Below, one piece after another: positions 36,301-44,776 of a stretch of DNA of 64,000 nt. The position numbers were made by a program, and so were the translations under genes. This DNA is from JBGTFE01 sp036403235. GTDB taxonomy: Bacteria; Acidobacteriota; Blastocatellia; Pyrinomonadales; Pyrinomonadaceae. The stretch's first letter is position 1, and the number at the start of each line of letters is the position of its first letter. Where the stretch lies: the NCBI GenBank assembly GCA_036403235.1, contig DASWRI010000075.1, positions 1 to 64,000 on the forward strand, read 5' to 3'. The notes beneath the pieces are model-generated. The model was not told where the DNA came from, did not search any database, and worked only from the letters and a program-made list of their open reading frames with translations.

Positions 36301-36853
36301 GGCGGAGTTTATTGATATTTTCCTGATTTTCGTTCGCGCCGCGCGTCGTGCTCGCCGGCGCGTATGAAAATTCGGAGATTCGCGACTCGACCGGCCGCTC
36401 TTTTGCGTAAAGCGCCTGAAGCTCAGTTAAATCGGACGCGGTTTTATTGCGGAAAAAATAGACGGAAAATCCGATGACGGCGATTACTAAAACGACCAGC
36501 GCGCCGGCGTATGCGGGCTGGCGGAAGACGGATTTCAGCGATTCAAAAAAACTTGGTTTTTCCGCTTTTTGCGTCTCTTTCGCATTTTTTGCTTTTTCTC
36601 TGAGCTCCTGCGTCAGCTTGAGATTAAATTGTCTTTCCGAAGATTTGAAAAAACAATTTTCGGCCGCCTCGCGGTCTTCGGCGGATAAATTGCCGAAAAC
36701 GTAATCGTTGATTATTTCGTCTTCGGCCAGCTCGACTTCGCCTGTAAAATCCTCGTCCAGAAACAAAGCTTCCTCAATACCTGCGAGCGTTTCCTCATCG
36801 GAAATCCGGCCGAGCAGATAGGCTTTGACGATTTCTTTGTCGTATATATTCAT
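33347..36853 (-). CDS. membrane-anchored anti-sigma/TPR/CHAT protease
   Basis: 1168 residues. Residues 1-95 look like a non-zinc anti-sigma domain (AYLLGRISDEETLAGIEEAL; FGNLSAEDREAAENCF). A membrane helix lies at about 113-133, followed by a long TPR region (about 180-780) and a C-terminal CHAT caspase-like protease with H1033 (HFAGH) and C1073 (SACRTG), both intact. The basic residues before the helix suggest N-terminus inside. The gene lies 55 bases after an ECF sigma gene. Inference: the N-terminus holds the sigma factor, and the TPR-CHAT part senses and cuts. CHAT proteins are known from bacterial immunity (Craspase-type, gasdermin-linked). Confidence 0.9.
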   Translation of the reverse strand: MNIYDKEIVKAYLLGRISDEETLAGIEEALFLDEDFTGEVELAEDEIINDYVFGNLSAEDREAAENCFFKSSERQFNLKLTQELREKAKNAKETQKAEKPSFFESLKSVFRQPAYAGALVVLVIAVIGFSVYFFRNKTASDLTELQALYAKERPVESRISEFSYAPASTTRGANENQENINKLRRIENNLIEAVEKNPSAENQHNLGVFYLTKRDFAGAVRELGKAFEADSKNAKIANDLGSAFFESARGGPDEKKKEILARALENFSRASELDANLLEAFFNKALCLQELQLSNEAREAWRKYLEKDSDSGWAGEARKNLQSLESLKTFSKTKEQVFNDFFDAYRSDDKESAWKIICQTKEMITGVWLPGQLTSTYLEARGEITEAPEYITALKFIGELEKTKNADFFVTDLAEFYSKANDSQIENLRAAKDLMRDGLQALKDNKNSEAAGLFEKAASVFSKNGDVPEEKIALLWAAQSKPREGKIEESLETLNALEKYSKQKNYKWLYGQAIYWISENFYLQNKFTKRIELCKDSLRLSKELGDTYAQQKSIGCLLDTFDKLGESSECLKYLAEMPDTRDLYYYGAKQARRDYVFTANLFNRLNMFRVAESFGRESLNLAREMPDKSDEINGSLELLAKIYVKENRFAEAMDLANESKTLAETKKEGRMKTFILAKATLQIADAKREMQRCEEALNDYDAAIEFYAKIDEIRLNDFAAHKGKLLCLQALKRDNDLPSELETVLSLSEKYRSEILKDDERQTFFDNEQIVYDAAIENSLTKTDSVKAFELAESSKARSLLDFVEKKTAKKLSPEVSKPLSLNEIQTRMPENVQIVQFAVLTGKTIVWILTKNEIKTIEINVSADDLEKKISAYLKLIIEKSDKTEIEKSSKELYAALVEPILPALDSTREICLLPDKALHQLPFAALESAGGKFLLEDLRIFYAPSASVFVLASEKAKELEKVKDERLLSVGNPAFDKDQNAGLAALPAAAEEARQIAELYSNAALFSGAEATKTNFLSHLENAEVVHFAGHYVAAETTRFSKLLFADGDLRLFEIAATRLPKAKLIVLSACRTGIEKFYRGEGAIGVARAFLAVGAPVVVASRWQIDSEAAKDLMIAFHRNRREKNLSVTEALRAAQIEMLRGADENFRQPYFWSAFSVIGANAGY

Positions 36854-36908
36854 TTTCTGAAAGATTTCCCTCTTTTAAATGACATTTTTTGCCGAAACAT
36901 AACGCGCG

Positions 36909-37460
36909 TCAGCTTCTCATACAATCTTTGACGCAAAACGACAATTTCTGCTTGATGCGCATGATGCGCATTCTGAAAGCCGTCTGTGTAATCCGCATTG
37001 CGCTCGAAGCTTGTTTGTGCGCGACGATTTTTTCCGATTTGTTTTCGGAAAAATAGTCCAAAATCAATTCGCGCGCGTCGCCGGGAAGTTTTTGCAGACA
37101 TTTTTCGAGACACTCGTTTGAAAAATCAGTTTCGGGCGGAGCTTTTGACGCAAGACTTAAATTGTCGATATTGACGTGATTTTTTTCTTTTCTAAGGGAT
37201 TCGAGATAAACGTTGCGCGCGACGCCGTAAATGTAGCCGAACTTGTTTTCAATAATTTCCTTTCCGATTAGGACGACGATTCGATTGATGACTTCGTCGG
37301 CCAGCTCCTCGGCATAAAAGCAGCGGCGCGCAGCGAAAAACGCTATCAGTCGCAGGCGAAGTCGTTCATACTCCTCGCCTAGTTTTTCCTGATCGGGAGA
37401 AAGCCATTTAAGAAAAATCTCAAAACTTTCCCGCGTAACTTCTTTCGATTTAAACGTCAC
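36909..37460 (-). CDS. ECF-type sigma factor controlling the CHAT operon
   Basis: 183 residues from a GTG start. Region 2 has ELADEVINRIVVLIGKEI and a KFGYIYGVARNVYLESLRKE helix, region 4 has KLPGDARELILDYFSE and a TAFRMRIMRIKQKL recognition helix. The order of sigma factor then membrane anti-sigma/CHAT protein is a sigma/anti-sigma arrangement. No matching ECF promoter could be assigned by eye. Confidence 0.88.
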   Translation of the reverse strand: MTFKSKEVTRESFEIFLKWLSPDQEKLGEEYERLRLRLIAFFAARRCFYAEELADEVINRIVVLIGKEIIENKFGYIYGVARNVYLESLRKEKNHVNIDNLSLASKAPPETDFSNECLEKCLQKLPGDARELILDYFSENKSEKIVAHKQASSAMRITQTAFRMRIMRIKQKLSFCVKDCMRS

Positions 37461-37577
37461 GGAAGAAACACCAAAAAATCTTTTTCGAAAAATTGTAATT
37501 TATTTAAGAGCAACGCTAAAATAGCGCAATTTACAAAATCAAACAAGCTTTTGCGGGCTAAAAGAAACGTTTGGAAA

Positions 37578-37621
37578 AAAAAGTCGTCACGAATCATGGC
37601 TATGATTCGTGACGACTTTTT
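37578..37621 (-). terminator. 20-bp hairpin terminator between the secreted protein and ECF genes
   Basis: Perfect inverted repeat AAAAAGTCGTCACGAATCAT / ATGATTCGTGACGACTTTTT around a 4-base loop. On the minus strand it lies 15 bases after the stop of the secreted-protein gene at 37636 and is followed by a T-run; on the plus strand it can act too. It insulates that gene from the sigma/CHAT operon. Confidence 0.8.
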
Positions 37622-37635
37622 GATTGCGCGCTCGC

Positions 37636-38370
37636 TTACCGCCAAATTACAAGCTGCATCGAATCGACTCTGGTATCGTCCCAGACGACGGCATCGAGAA
37701 ACGGATTTGCGGTTGCAAAGATGTATTGATTGATAAGATTTGCGGGCAAATCCATCGTGACCACCTTGACCGCCCCGACCGGGTCGCCGGCGGCCCAGAG
37801 CTGCGGATTAGTCGGCGGATTTCCCATATATGAGACGGCGCTTTTGAGAGTCGTTTTATACTTGTCCGCGCTCGGCGCGCCGTCGGGCGAAAGCCACACG
37901 TGAAAGCCGTCGTTTTCGCCGCCTTCATTGGCCACTTCCGCCGAAATTGCCGCCGCGCAGACTTTACAGCTGCCGAGAGCGAAGCTGTCGCCAAACCATC
38001 TGTCCGGGCCTTTATCGCCGTATTTTCTGAGCGGAAGCGTCGCCAGATAAGGATTAGTGTTGAGCTTTGACATCAGCATCGCGGTCGGAAAAAGTCCGGT
38101 CGTCGCGTTTCGGATGATAACGTAAGCTTTCGCGTTTTTCGGACAGCCATCGGGAATTTTTTCGTATCGCTCAAGCGGAAAGCCTTTCGGCAGCAGGCCG
38201 CGCCGCTGGGCTTCTTCGAGACTCATCTCTTCGCTCCTGGCTTCGCCAATTTTTTGGGCCGAAACCATGCCGCTTATATTTTTTGTTTCAGTCGTTTTTT
38301 GCGCCGAAACCAAATTGACGGTAAAAAATACGGCGATTACCGCTGACAGTAAATTGATTTTTCGTAACAT
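37636..38370 (-). CDS. secreted protein of unknown function
   Basis: 244 residues with a clear signal peptide (NLLSAVIAVFFTVNLVSAQ, cut after about residue 23). The mature part has KIPDGCPKNAKAYV, SFALGSCKVCAAAI (two Cys spaced CxxC) and a C-terminal VDSMQLVIWR. No family recognised. It has its own terminator and a GAGGAGAAAA ribosome site; adjacency to the sigma/CHAT operon may be coincidental. Confidence 0.75.
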   Translation of the reverse strand: MLRKINLLSAVIAVFFTVNLVSAQKTTETKNISGMVSAQKIGEARSEEMSLEEAQRRGLLPKGFPLERYEKIPDGCPKNAKAYVIIRNATTGLFPTAMLMSKLNTNPYLATLPLRKYGDKGPDRWFGDSFALGSCKVCAAAISAEVANEGGENDGFHVWLSPDGAPSADKYKTTLKSAVSYMGNPPTNPQLWAAGDPVGAVKVVTMDLPANLINQYIFATANPFLDAVVWDDTRVDSMQLVIWR

Positions 38371-38758
38371 TTTATTTTCTCCTCTGTTTTCTATTTTTCG
38401 GCCTCGAAATTCGAGCCTTCACCAGAGAAGTGATGTTTTCGCCGCAAACGTAACGAAAAATTTTAACCGAGGCAAAAAGCCGCATGAATTTTATAAAATT
38501 TGTGCGCTTAAAATCTTTCTGCTGTTTAATTTACAGTTTTCCCCGGCAGTAGGTTTTCACTTTGCGGGAAATCTTACGCGGAGATAAAATCCGCAATATT
38601 TTAAGAGAATCCTTTCAAAAACATTTGTCGAAACGCTTTGTCGATATGCTAAAGTTAAATAAATATGAGGTTCTTGAAATCAGTTTGAGAGGACGCGGAT
38701 TCGGTGACGAGCGTGTGGGCGAAATCGCGCAGGCGGAATTATTTCACGGAGGAAAAGA
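38371..38758. other. 388-base divergent promoter region
   Basis: It separates the secreted-protein gene from the aldehyde oxidoreductase operon. A GCGGA-gataaaa-TCCGC hairpin lies at 38578-38594 and TTGTCG repeats occur at about 38625-38645. No gene accepted: a frame at 38562-38798 starts at TTG, lacks a ribosome site and overlaps the next gene. GGAGGAAAAGA precedes the real ATG at 38759. Confidence 0.45.
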
Positions 38759-39580
38759 ATGGCCGGAGAAGACGAGAATTTTGATGAAATTGAACTGACG
38801 GCGGAAGAAGAGGAATTGCTGAAAAATTTACCCGGACTGTCGGAATACGGCGAAGCGCGGCGCAAATTTTTAGCTCAGGCGGGAGCGATGGGCATCGGCG
38901 CGTTTGCGTTGAATCTGCTGGCTCAGGAAGACGTTTTGGCCGCGCTCGAAACGCCCGCCGACGCGCTTTTTGCTCCCGTCGCGGAAGAAAATGCGGTTTC
39001 CGTGAAACTTAACATTAACGGCGCGGAAAAAGCTTTAACGCTCGATTCGCGCGTCACTCTGCTCGACGCGCTACGCGAAAGACTGCAGCTTACAGGCTCG
39101 AAAAAAGGCTGCGACCACGGCCAGTGCGGCGCCTGCACCGTCATCGTCGACGGCCGGCGCGTGCTTTCGTGCCTGACGCTGGCGGCAACGTGCGAAGGCA
39201 AAACCGTGACGACGATTGAAGGTCTGGCGAAGGGCAGCGAGCTTCACCCGATACAGGCGGCGTTTATCAAACACGACGGTTTTCAGTGCGGCTACTGCAC
39301 GCCGGGACAAATCTGCTCGGCGGTCGCGTTGATGCAGGAAGCGAAAAACGGCGAAGCGAGCTATGTCACGCCGGACGTTCGCCAGAAAGCGCGCGCCGTC
39401 AAGCTTTCCGACGACGAAATCCGCGAAAGAATGTCGGGAAACCTTTGCCGCTGCGGCGCTTACCCGAATATCGTGAGGGCGATTCAGGAAGTTCACAGCG
39501 GGCGCGAGCAGGCGCAGGGCTGGAATTTTCACACGCCGGGCGAAAACAAAACGGGGGTAAAAAACGATGAGACCGTTTAA
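38759..39580 (+). CDS. paoA: 2Fe-2S subunit of PaoABC-like aldehyde oxidoreductase
   Basis: 273 residues. After about 30 acidic residues comes a Tat signal (EARRKFLAQAGAMGIGAFAL), so the complex is folded before export to the periplasm. The plant-type cluster is CDHGQCGACTVIVDG with a later Cys (VLSCLTL). The second 2Fe-2S cluster is QCGYCTPGQI and LCRCGAYPNI. Length and order match the small subunit of the xanthine dehydrogenase family. It overlaps the FAD subunit gene by 14 bases. Confidence 0.93.
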   Translation: MAGEDENFDEIELTAEEEELLKNLPGLSEYGEARRKFLAQAGAMGIGAFALNLLAQEDVLAALETPADALFAPVAEENAVSVKLNINGAEKALTLDSRVTLLDALRERLQLTGSKKGCDHGQCGACTVIVDGRRVLSCLTLAATCEGKTVTTIEGLAKGSELHPIQAAFIKHDGFQCGYCTPGQICSAVALMQEAKNGEASYVTPDVRQKARAVKLSDDEIRERMSGNLCRCGAYPNIVRAIQEVHSGREQAQGWNFHTPGENKTGVKNDETV

Positions 39581-40559
39581 GTATTCGAAAGCCTCGGACG
39601 CTGCGGGCGCGGCCAGACAAGTTTCATCGAACGCGCAGGCGAAATTTCTTGCGGGCGGCACGAATCTTCTCGATTTGATGAAGGAAGACGTCGAGCGCCC
39701 GAACGAGCTGGTCGATGTGACGCGGCTTAATTTAGCGCAGATAAAGGCGTCCAGCGGCGGCGTTTCAATCGGCGCGCTGGCGAAAAACACAGACACGGCG
39801 AATCACCCTTTGATTCGGCAAAATTATCCGCTTTTGACGCAGGCGATTTTGGCGGGCGCGTCCCAGCAGATTCGCAATATGGCGACAAACGGCGGAAATC
39901 TTTTGCAGAGAACGCGTTGCTCTTATTTTTACGACGTGGCGATGCCGTGCAACAAGCGCGAGCCGGGAACGGGATGCGGCGCGCTCGAAGGCATCAACCG
40001 GATGCACGCCGTTTTCGGCTGGTCGAACGAATGCGTCGCCGTTCACCCGTCGGATATGTGCGTCGCGCTCGTCGCGCTCGATGCGGTCGTCAAAGTTCAG
40101 GGCGCGGACGGGCGAGAGCGCTCGATTTTATTCGCCGATTTTCATCGTCTGCCGGAAAACACGCCGCAAAAGGACACGAATTTGAATCCGGGCGAATTGA
40201 TAACCGCCATCGAGATTCCGAAAAATAATCTGGCCGCCAACTCTTATTATCTGAAAGTTCGCGACCGTGCTTCTTACGCCTTCGCGCTCGTTTCGGTGGC
40301 GGCGGCGCTCGACATGAGCGGCGGAAAAATCAAACAGGCGCGCGTCGCGCTCGGCGGCGTCGCGCACAAACCCTGGCGCGCGTCGGAAGCCGAAAAGCTT
40401 TTAGCCGGAAAAGACGCGACCGAAGCGAATTTCCAGGCGGCGGCCGAAGCCGAGATGAAAAACGCCAGACCGCTCGAACACAATAAATTCAAAGTCGAGC
40501 TCGGCCGTCGCGCGATTGCCCGCGCGCTAACGATTGCCGCGAACGGAGGTAAAGCGTAA
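39567..40559 (+). CDS. paoB: FAD/4Fe-4S subunit of PaoABC-like aldehyde oxidoreductase
   Basis: 330 residues of the CO dehydrogenase/xanthine dehydrogenase FAD family. KFLAGGTNLLDLMK and ATNGGNLLQRTRC are the FAD-binding loops. CSYFYDVAMPCNKREPGTGC is the Cys-rich insertion that in E. coli PaoB carries a 4Fe-4S cluster, which is why I call the complex Pao-like rather than xanthine dehydrogenase. TAATG junction couples it to the next gene. Confidence 0.93.
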   Translation: MRPFKYSKASDAAGAARQVSSNAQAKFLAGGTNLLDLMKEDVERPNELVDVTRLNLAQIKASSGGVSIGALAKNTDTANHPLIRQNYPLLTQAILAGASQQIRNMATNGGNLLQRTRCSYFYDVAMPCNKREPGTGCGALEGINRMHAVFGWSNECVAVHPSDMCVALVALDAVVKVQGADGRERSILFADFHRLPENTPQKDTNLNPGELITAIEIPKNNLAANSYYLKVRDRASYAFALVSVAAALDMSGGKIKQARVALGGVAHKPWRASEAEKLLAGKDATEANFQAAAEAEMKNARPLEHNKFKVELGRRAIARALTIAANGGKA

Positions 40560-41080
40560 TGATTGGACGCGCGCAATTATCTGAAATCGAAGAACATCTG
40601 GAAAATCACGCGGCAGAAACGCCGACGCTCGAAAGCGTCACGGACGAGACGGAAATCCGCCGCATCGTCGACGAAATCGACAATCTTTGCGATTTGAAAG
40701 AGTGGAAAAAGCTTCGCCGGCTTTTCACGGACGAAGTCGACGCGGATTTTACATCGCTGGCGGGCGGCGAGCCGTCGAAAATAAAAGCCGGCGATTTGGT
40801 CGGCGCGTGGGAGACGAATCTTTTCGCCGAAAAGAAAACTTTTCACCAGCGCAGCAATCACCGGATAAAAATCAAGGGCGACAAGGCCGAAGTTTTCTCG
40901 AAAGCCTACGCGTTTAATCTTCTGGAAACGGGCGAAGTCACCGGATTCTGGGAAGTCTGGGGAAATTACACGCATTCTTTGACGCGCGACGCCTCGGGCT
41001 GGAAATGCTCGGGAATGACGCTCGACGTAATCCACCGGCGCGGCGACGAGCGCGTCAGGACTTTTGTGCGCGAAAAATAA
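40559..41080 (+). CDS. SnoaL/NTF2-fold protein in the Mo-enzyme operon
   Basis: 173 residues. EIRRIVDEIDNLCDLKEWKKLRRLFTDEVDADFTSL is broken here only by my wording limits: in short, an N-terminal helix pair, then strands RSNHRIKIKGDKAEVFS and SGWKCSGMTLDVI, the NTF2-like cone fold of SnoaL-type proteins. No signal peptide. It sits between the FAD and Mo subunits and overlaps the former by one base. Function unknown; a small-molecule handling role fits the fold. Confidence 0.75.
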   Translation: MIGRAQLSEIEEHLENHAAETPTLESVTDETEIRRIVDEIDNLCDLKEWKKLRRLFTDEVDADFTSLAGGEPSKIKAGDLVGAWETNLFAEKKTFHQRSNHRIKIKGDKAEVFSKAYAFNLLETGEVTGFWEVWGNYTHSLTRDASGWKCSGMTLDVIHRRGDERVRTFVREK

Positions 41081-41084
41081 TTGT

Positions 41085-42554
41085 ATGAAGAAATTAGTCC
41101 GGCAAATCTCCGTATTCTGCGTCTTACTGTTTGTTTATATCGCTTTCGCAATTCCCGCCGACGCGTGTTCGTGCGTCCGAAGCGGAACGGTCGATACGGA
41201 ATTTGAAGAAACGCCGAACGTCGTCGTTTTAAAATTGCGCTCGGTCGAAAAATACGCGGACGGCGAAAAAGGTTACGGCTATGGCGGCGTCAAGCAGTCA
41301 AAACTGACGGTCGAAAAAGTTTTCAAAGGAAATTTGAAAGTCGGCCAGGAACTCACTTTCGCGCAGGGCGGCGGCGCGGACTGCATCTGGACTTTCAGCG
41401 AAGAAGCAATCGGCACGGAATTTTTGTTTTATCTCGGCGAAAAGCCCAAAAACAATCTTTGGACGGCCGGAACCTGCTCGCGCTCGAATGCGGCGAAATA
41501 CGCCGCCGCCGATTTGCTTTATCTGGAAAAGCTCGGCAAGGTGAAAGGCCAGACAAGACTTTCGGGCGCATTGACGCAAATCTTCGAATCAGCCGTCAAA
41601 GGCGAAGAATCCGATTACAAACTGCTGGCCGGAAGAAAAATTCTGGTCAGCGGAAACGGCAAAAACATCGAATTAAAAACGGATGAAAACGGCGTTTATG
41701 AAATTTACGATTTGCCCGCCGGAAAATACAAAATCACGCCGGAAAAAATTGCCGGCTATCAATTTACCGATGAAAAAAGCGGCTCGTTTGAAGTCGAGAT
41801 AAAAGCTAAAAATCATACCGAGCAGGATTTTCGCTTTACAATCCGCAACGCCGTTCGCGGAAAACTTTTTGATGCGGGCGGCAAGCCGCTCAAAGACGTT
41901 TGCCTGCATTTGCTTCCGGCGCGCGGCGAAAAAGCGGAGTATTTTTATCAAGGCGACTGCACGGACGAAAGCGGAAAATTCGAGTTTAGCGAAATTCCCG
42001 CCGGAACTTATGTCATCGTCGTCAATGACGACGGCAAAATAACGTCGGACGAGCCCTTCGGCACGTTTTATTACCCAAGCGCCGCGCGCCGCGAAGACGC
42101 CGCCGAAATCACCGTCAGCGCAGGCGATTTTTTTGAAAATTTGATTATCAACGCGCCGCAGACGGCGGAAGTCGTAGTCTACAGCGGCGTTTTATTATTT
42201 GAAAACGGAAAGCCCGCCAACAAGGAAAATGCCGAATACGCCTCTATTAATTTTGTCGCCGACAATGAAGAAAACAAAGCGGACGGCGAAGTCGATGCGC
42301 GGGCGCTGACAGATGAAAAAGGCAGGTTCAGCATCAGGATTTTAAAGGGACAAAAGGGAAGATTATTCGGCTCGCTGATGACCTACGAAGAGGAATATGA
42401 AAATTGTCCGAAACTGCAAAAGTTGATTCGCGAAAAGGGCGGCAGTATCGTAAATATCGAAACGCCGGCGGTCGAAATCGAAGCGATAAACGATTTAAGC
42501 GGAATCGAGCTAAAGTTTCCTTTCCCGAATTGTAAAAAAGCGAAAATTGATTAA
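41085..42554 (+). CDS. exported NTR/TIMP-like protein with carboxypeptidase-regulatory repeats
   Basis: About 489 residues from the ATG at 41085. A signal peptide ends in AIPADA, and the mature chain begins Cys-Ser-Cys, as in NTR/TIMP domains. VVLKLRSVEKY, TVEKVFKGNLKVG and a Cys-bearing DCIW/TCSRSN region follow. Residues about 170 onward hold Cna-B/carboxypeptidase-regulatory-like sheets (ELKTDENGVYEIYDLPAGKY; CTDESGKFEFSEIPAGTYVI). It lies between molybdoenzyme subunit genes; its connection is unclear. A decayed second copy of its C-terminus is at 44777-44938. Confidence 0.82.
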   Translation: MKKLVRQISVFCVLLFVYIAFAIPADACSCVRSGTVDTEFEETPNVVVLKLRSVEKYADGEKGYGYGGVKQSKLTVEKVFKGNLKVGQELTFAQGGGADCIWTFSEEAIGTEFLFYLGEKPKNNLWTAGTCSRSNAAKYAAADLLYLEKLGKVKGQTRLSGALTQIFESAVKGEESDYKLLAGRKILVSGNGKNIELKTDENGVYEIYDLPAGKYKITPEKIAGYQFTDEKSGSFEVEIKAKNHTEQDFRFTIRNAVRGKLFDAGGKPLKDVCLHLLPARGEKAEYFYQGDCTDESGKFEFSEIPAGTYVIVVNDDGKITSDEPFGTFYYPSAARREDAAEITVSAGDFFENLIINAPQTAEVVVYSGVLLFENGKPANKENAEYASINFVADNEENKADGEVDARALTDEKGRFSIRILKGQKGRLFGSLMTYEEEYENCPKLQKLIREKGGSIVNIETPAVEIEAINDLSGIELKFPFPNCKKAKID

Positions 42555-42573
42555 TTGAAATATGGAGACGCTA

Positions 42574-44703
42574 ATGAGCCAGCAGAGGGAAAATTTAGGA
42601 CAGGCGACAGACCGCATCGACGGGCTTTTGAAAGTGACCGGCGCGGCACAGTATACGACCGATTTTCCGGTTAATAATATTGCTTACGGCTATCTTTTCA
42701 AAAGCACGATTGCGGCAGGAAGAATTATCGACATCGACACCAGCGCGGCGGAAAAATCGACGGGCGTGCTGGCCGTCGTCACGCACAAAAACGCCGTGAA
42801 ATTAAAGCCGACCAATTCGCTTCGCGGCGGCGGAACTTTGCAGAACGACAAAGTCGAGTTTTTCGGGCAGAACATCGGTCTGGTCGTCGCCGAGACCTTT
42901 GAGCAGGCCAGATACGCGGCGCGGCTTGTAAAAATCTCTTACGAAAAACAGGAAGCAAAAGTCGATTTCAAAAAACACGAAAGCGAGGCCGCGCGGCCGA
43001 AAGCCGAAGACCGCCAGGACACAATTCGCGGCAGCGTCGAAACCGCTTTTCAAACGGCTGAATTTAAAGTCGACGCCGTTTACGAAACGCCGATTGAGCA
43101 TCACAATCCGATGGCGCCGCACGCGACGACGGCCGTCTGGGAAGCGGCCGACAAATTGACGCTTTACAACGAATCGCAAATCGTCAACGGCGTCCAGGGA
43201 ACGGTCGCCGCGTCTTTCGGTTTAAAGCCGGAAAACGTGCGCGTCATCACGCCGCACGTCGGCGGCGGTTTCGGCTCGAAAGGCAGCGCGTGGGGACACG
43301 TCGTCGTCGCGGCGATGGCGGCGCAGATAATCGAGCGTCCGGTCAAATTAACTCTGACGCGCCAGATGATGTTTACTTCGGTCGGCTTGCGCCAGAGAAA
43401 CGCGCAGCATTTGCGGCTGGCGGCGACAAAAGACGGAAAACTGACTTCGATTGAACACGAAACGACGACGCACTGCGCGATAAACGGCGAGTTTGTCGAG
43501 CCGTGCGGCGACGGCACGAAAGTTATGTACGACGCGCCGAACTCGAAAATTTCCTACCGCGTCGTGCCGATGAACATTATTTTGCCGACCTACCAGCGAG
43601 CGCCGGGAAAATCGACCGGAAGCTTTGCGCTCGAATCGGCAATCGACGAGCTCGCATACGCTTTGAAAATCGACCCGGTCGAGTTTCGCATAAAAAACGA
43701 ACCAGCCAAAGACCCTTCGAACGGCAAGCCGTGGTCGTCGCGCTCGGTCGTCGAATGTCTGAAAAAAGGCGCGCAAGTTTTCGGCTGGAACAAACGCAAA
43801 ATCGAGCCGAAGCAGAATCGCGAGGGAAATTTTTTAATCGGCTACGGCGTCGGCTGCGGAACTTACCCGTCGCGCCAGCGAGAAAGCTCGGCGATTGTAA
43901 AACTCGCGCGTGAACGGGACGAGGTCAGAGCGAGCGTCGAGCTTGCCGCATCGGATTTGGGAACGGGAACGCACACGATTTTGGCGCAGACGGCGGCCGA
44001 CGCGCTCGGTCTGCCAATCAATCGAATCGGCGTCAAAATCGGCGATTCCGCCTTGCCGCCCGCCGCCGGTTCGGTCGGTTCGGTCGGCGCGGCGAGCTTT
44101 GCCAACGCCGTCAACGACGCGTGCGTTAAAATCACCGATGAGCTGATTGCCAAATCGGGCAAAGATTTTATACGGCGTCCGACCGCCGCCGAATTGATGA
44201 TTTCGGAAAATTTAACCGAATTTCAAACGAGAGCCGACGCCAAACCGCCGACGGAAGCCGACAAATATTCGATACACGCTTTTAACGCAAATTTCGCAGA
44301 GGTTTGGGTCAACGACGCGACCGGAATGGTGCGTATTCCGCGCGTCGTCGCGGTGACCGGCGCGGGACGGATTTTGAATCCGAAAACGTCGCGCTCGCAG
44401 ATTATCGGCGGCGTCATCTGGGGCATCGGCATGGCGCTCACCGAAGAATCGATTATCGACCCGCGCTGGGGAAATTTCGTCACGCGCTCGTTTGCCGATT
44501 ATCACGTTCCCGTCAATCTGGACGTCGGCGAGATTGAAACGATTTTCGTCAACGAGGAAGACAAATTCGTCAATAAAATGGGCATAAAAGGCATCGGCGA
44601 AGTCGGCATCGCGGGCGTTGCGGCGGCAATCGCCAACGCGATTTTTAACGCGACCGGCAAGCGCGTCCGCGATTTGCCGATTACGCCCGACAAATTACTT
44701 TAG
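42574..44703 (+). CDS. paoC: molybdopterin-binding large subunit, copy 1
   Basis: About 709 residues from the ATG at 42574 (GGAG six bases upstream; an ATG at 42562 is the alternative). Xanthine dehydrogenase-type Mo subunit: RIDGLLKVTGAAQYTTD at the start, HVGGGFGSKG and QRAPGKSTG in the Mo pocket, and the C-terminal KGIGEVGIAG with the catalytic Glu. No signal peptide of its own; it would be carried by the Tat-bearing small subunit. A paralogue follows at 44961. Confidence 0.93.
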   Translation: MSQQRENLGQATDRIDGLLKVTGAAQYTTDFPVNNIAYGYLFKSTIAAGRIIDIDTSAAEKSTGVLAVVTHKNAVKLKPTNSLRGGGTLQNDKVEFFGQNIGLVVAETFEQARYAARLVKISYEKQEAKVDFKKHESEAARPKAEDRQDTIRGSVETAFQTAEFKVDAVYETPIEHHNPMAPHATTAVWEAADKLTLYNESQIVNGVQGTVAASFGLKPENVRVITPHVGGGFGSKGSAWGHVVVAAMAAQIIERPVKLTLTRQMMFTSVGLRQRNAQHLRLAATKDGKLTSIEHETTTHCAINGEFVEPCGDGTKVMYDAPNSKISYRVVPMNIILPTYQRAPGKSTGSFALESAIDELAYALKIDPVEFRIKNEPAKDPSNGKPWSSRSVVECLKKGAQVFGWNKRKIEPKQNREGNFLIGYGVGCGTYPSRQRESSAIVKLARERDEVRASVELAASDLGTGTHTILAQTAADALGLPINRIGVKIGDSALPPAAGSVGSVGAASFANAVNDACVKITDELIAKSGKDFIRRPTAAELMISENLTEFQTRADAKPPTEADKYSIHAFNANFAEVWVNDATGMVRIPRVVAVTGAGRILNPKTSRSQIIGGVIWGIGMALTEESIIDPRWGNFVTRSFADYHVPVNLDVGEIETIFVNEEDKFVNKMGIKGIGEVGIAGVAAAIANAIFNATGKRVRDLPITPDKLL

Positions 44704-44776
44704 CCGCCGGCGCGGGCATTATTTATAAAAACACCGTTTTTTGGAAACTATGCGAAATTCTTTTCTGAAATTTTGA

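Noticed and set aside
37457..37645. 62-codon minus-strand gene upstream of the ECF sigma gene
   Set aside because: It runs straight through the 20-bp terminator hairpin and its translation mirrors that repeat.
38562..38798. 78-codon plus-strand gene before paoA
   Set aside because: TTG start, no ribosome site, overlaps paoA, which has a strong GGAGGAAAAGA site of its own.
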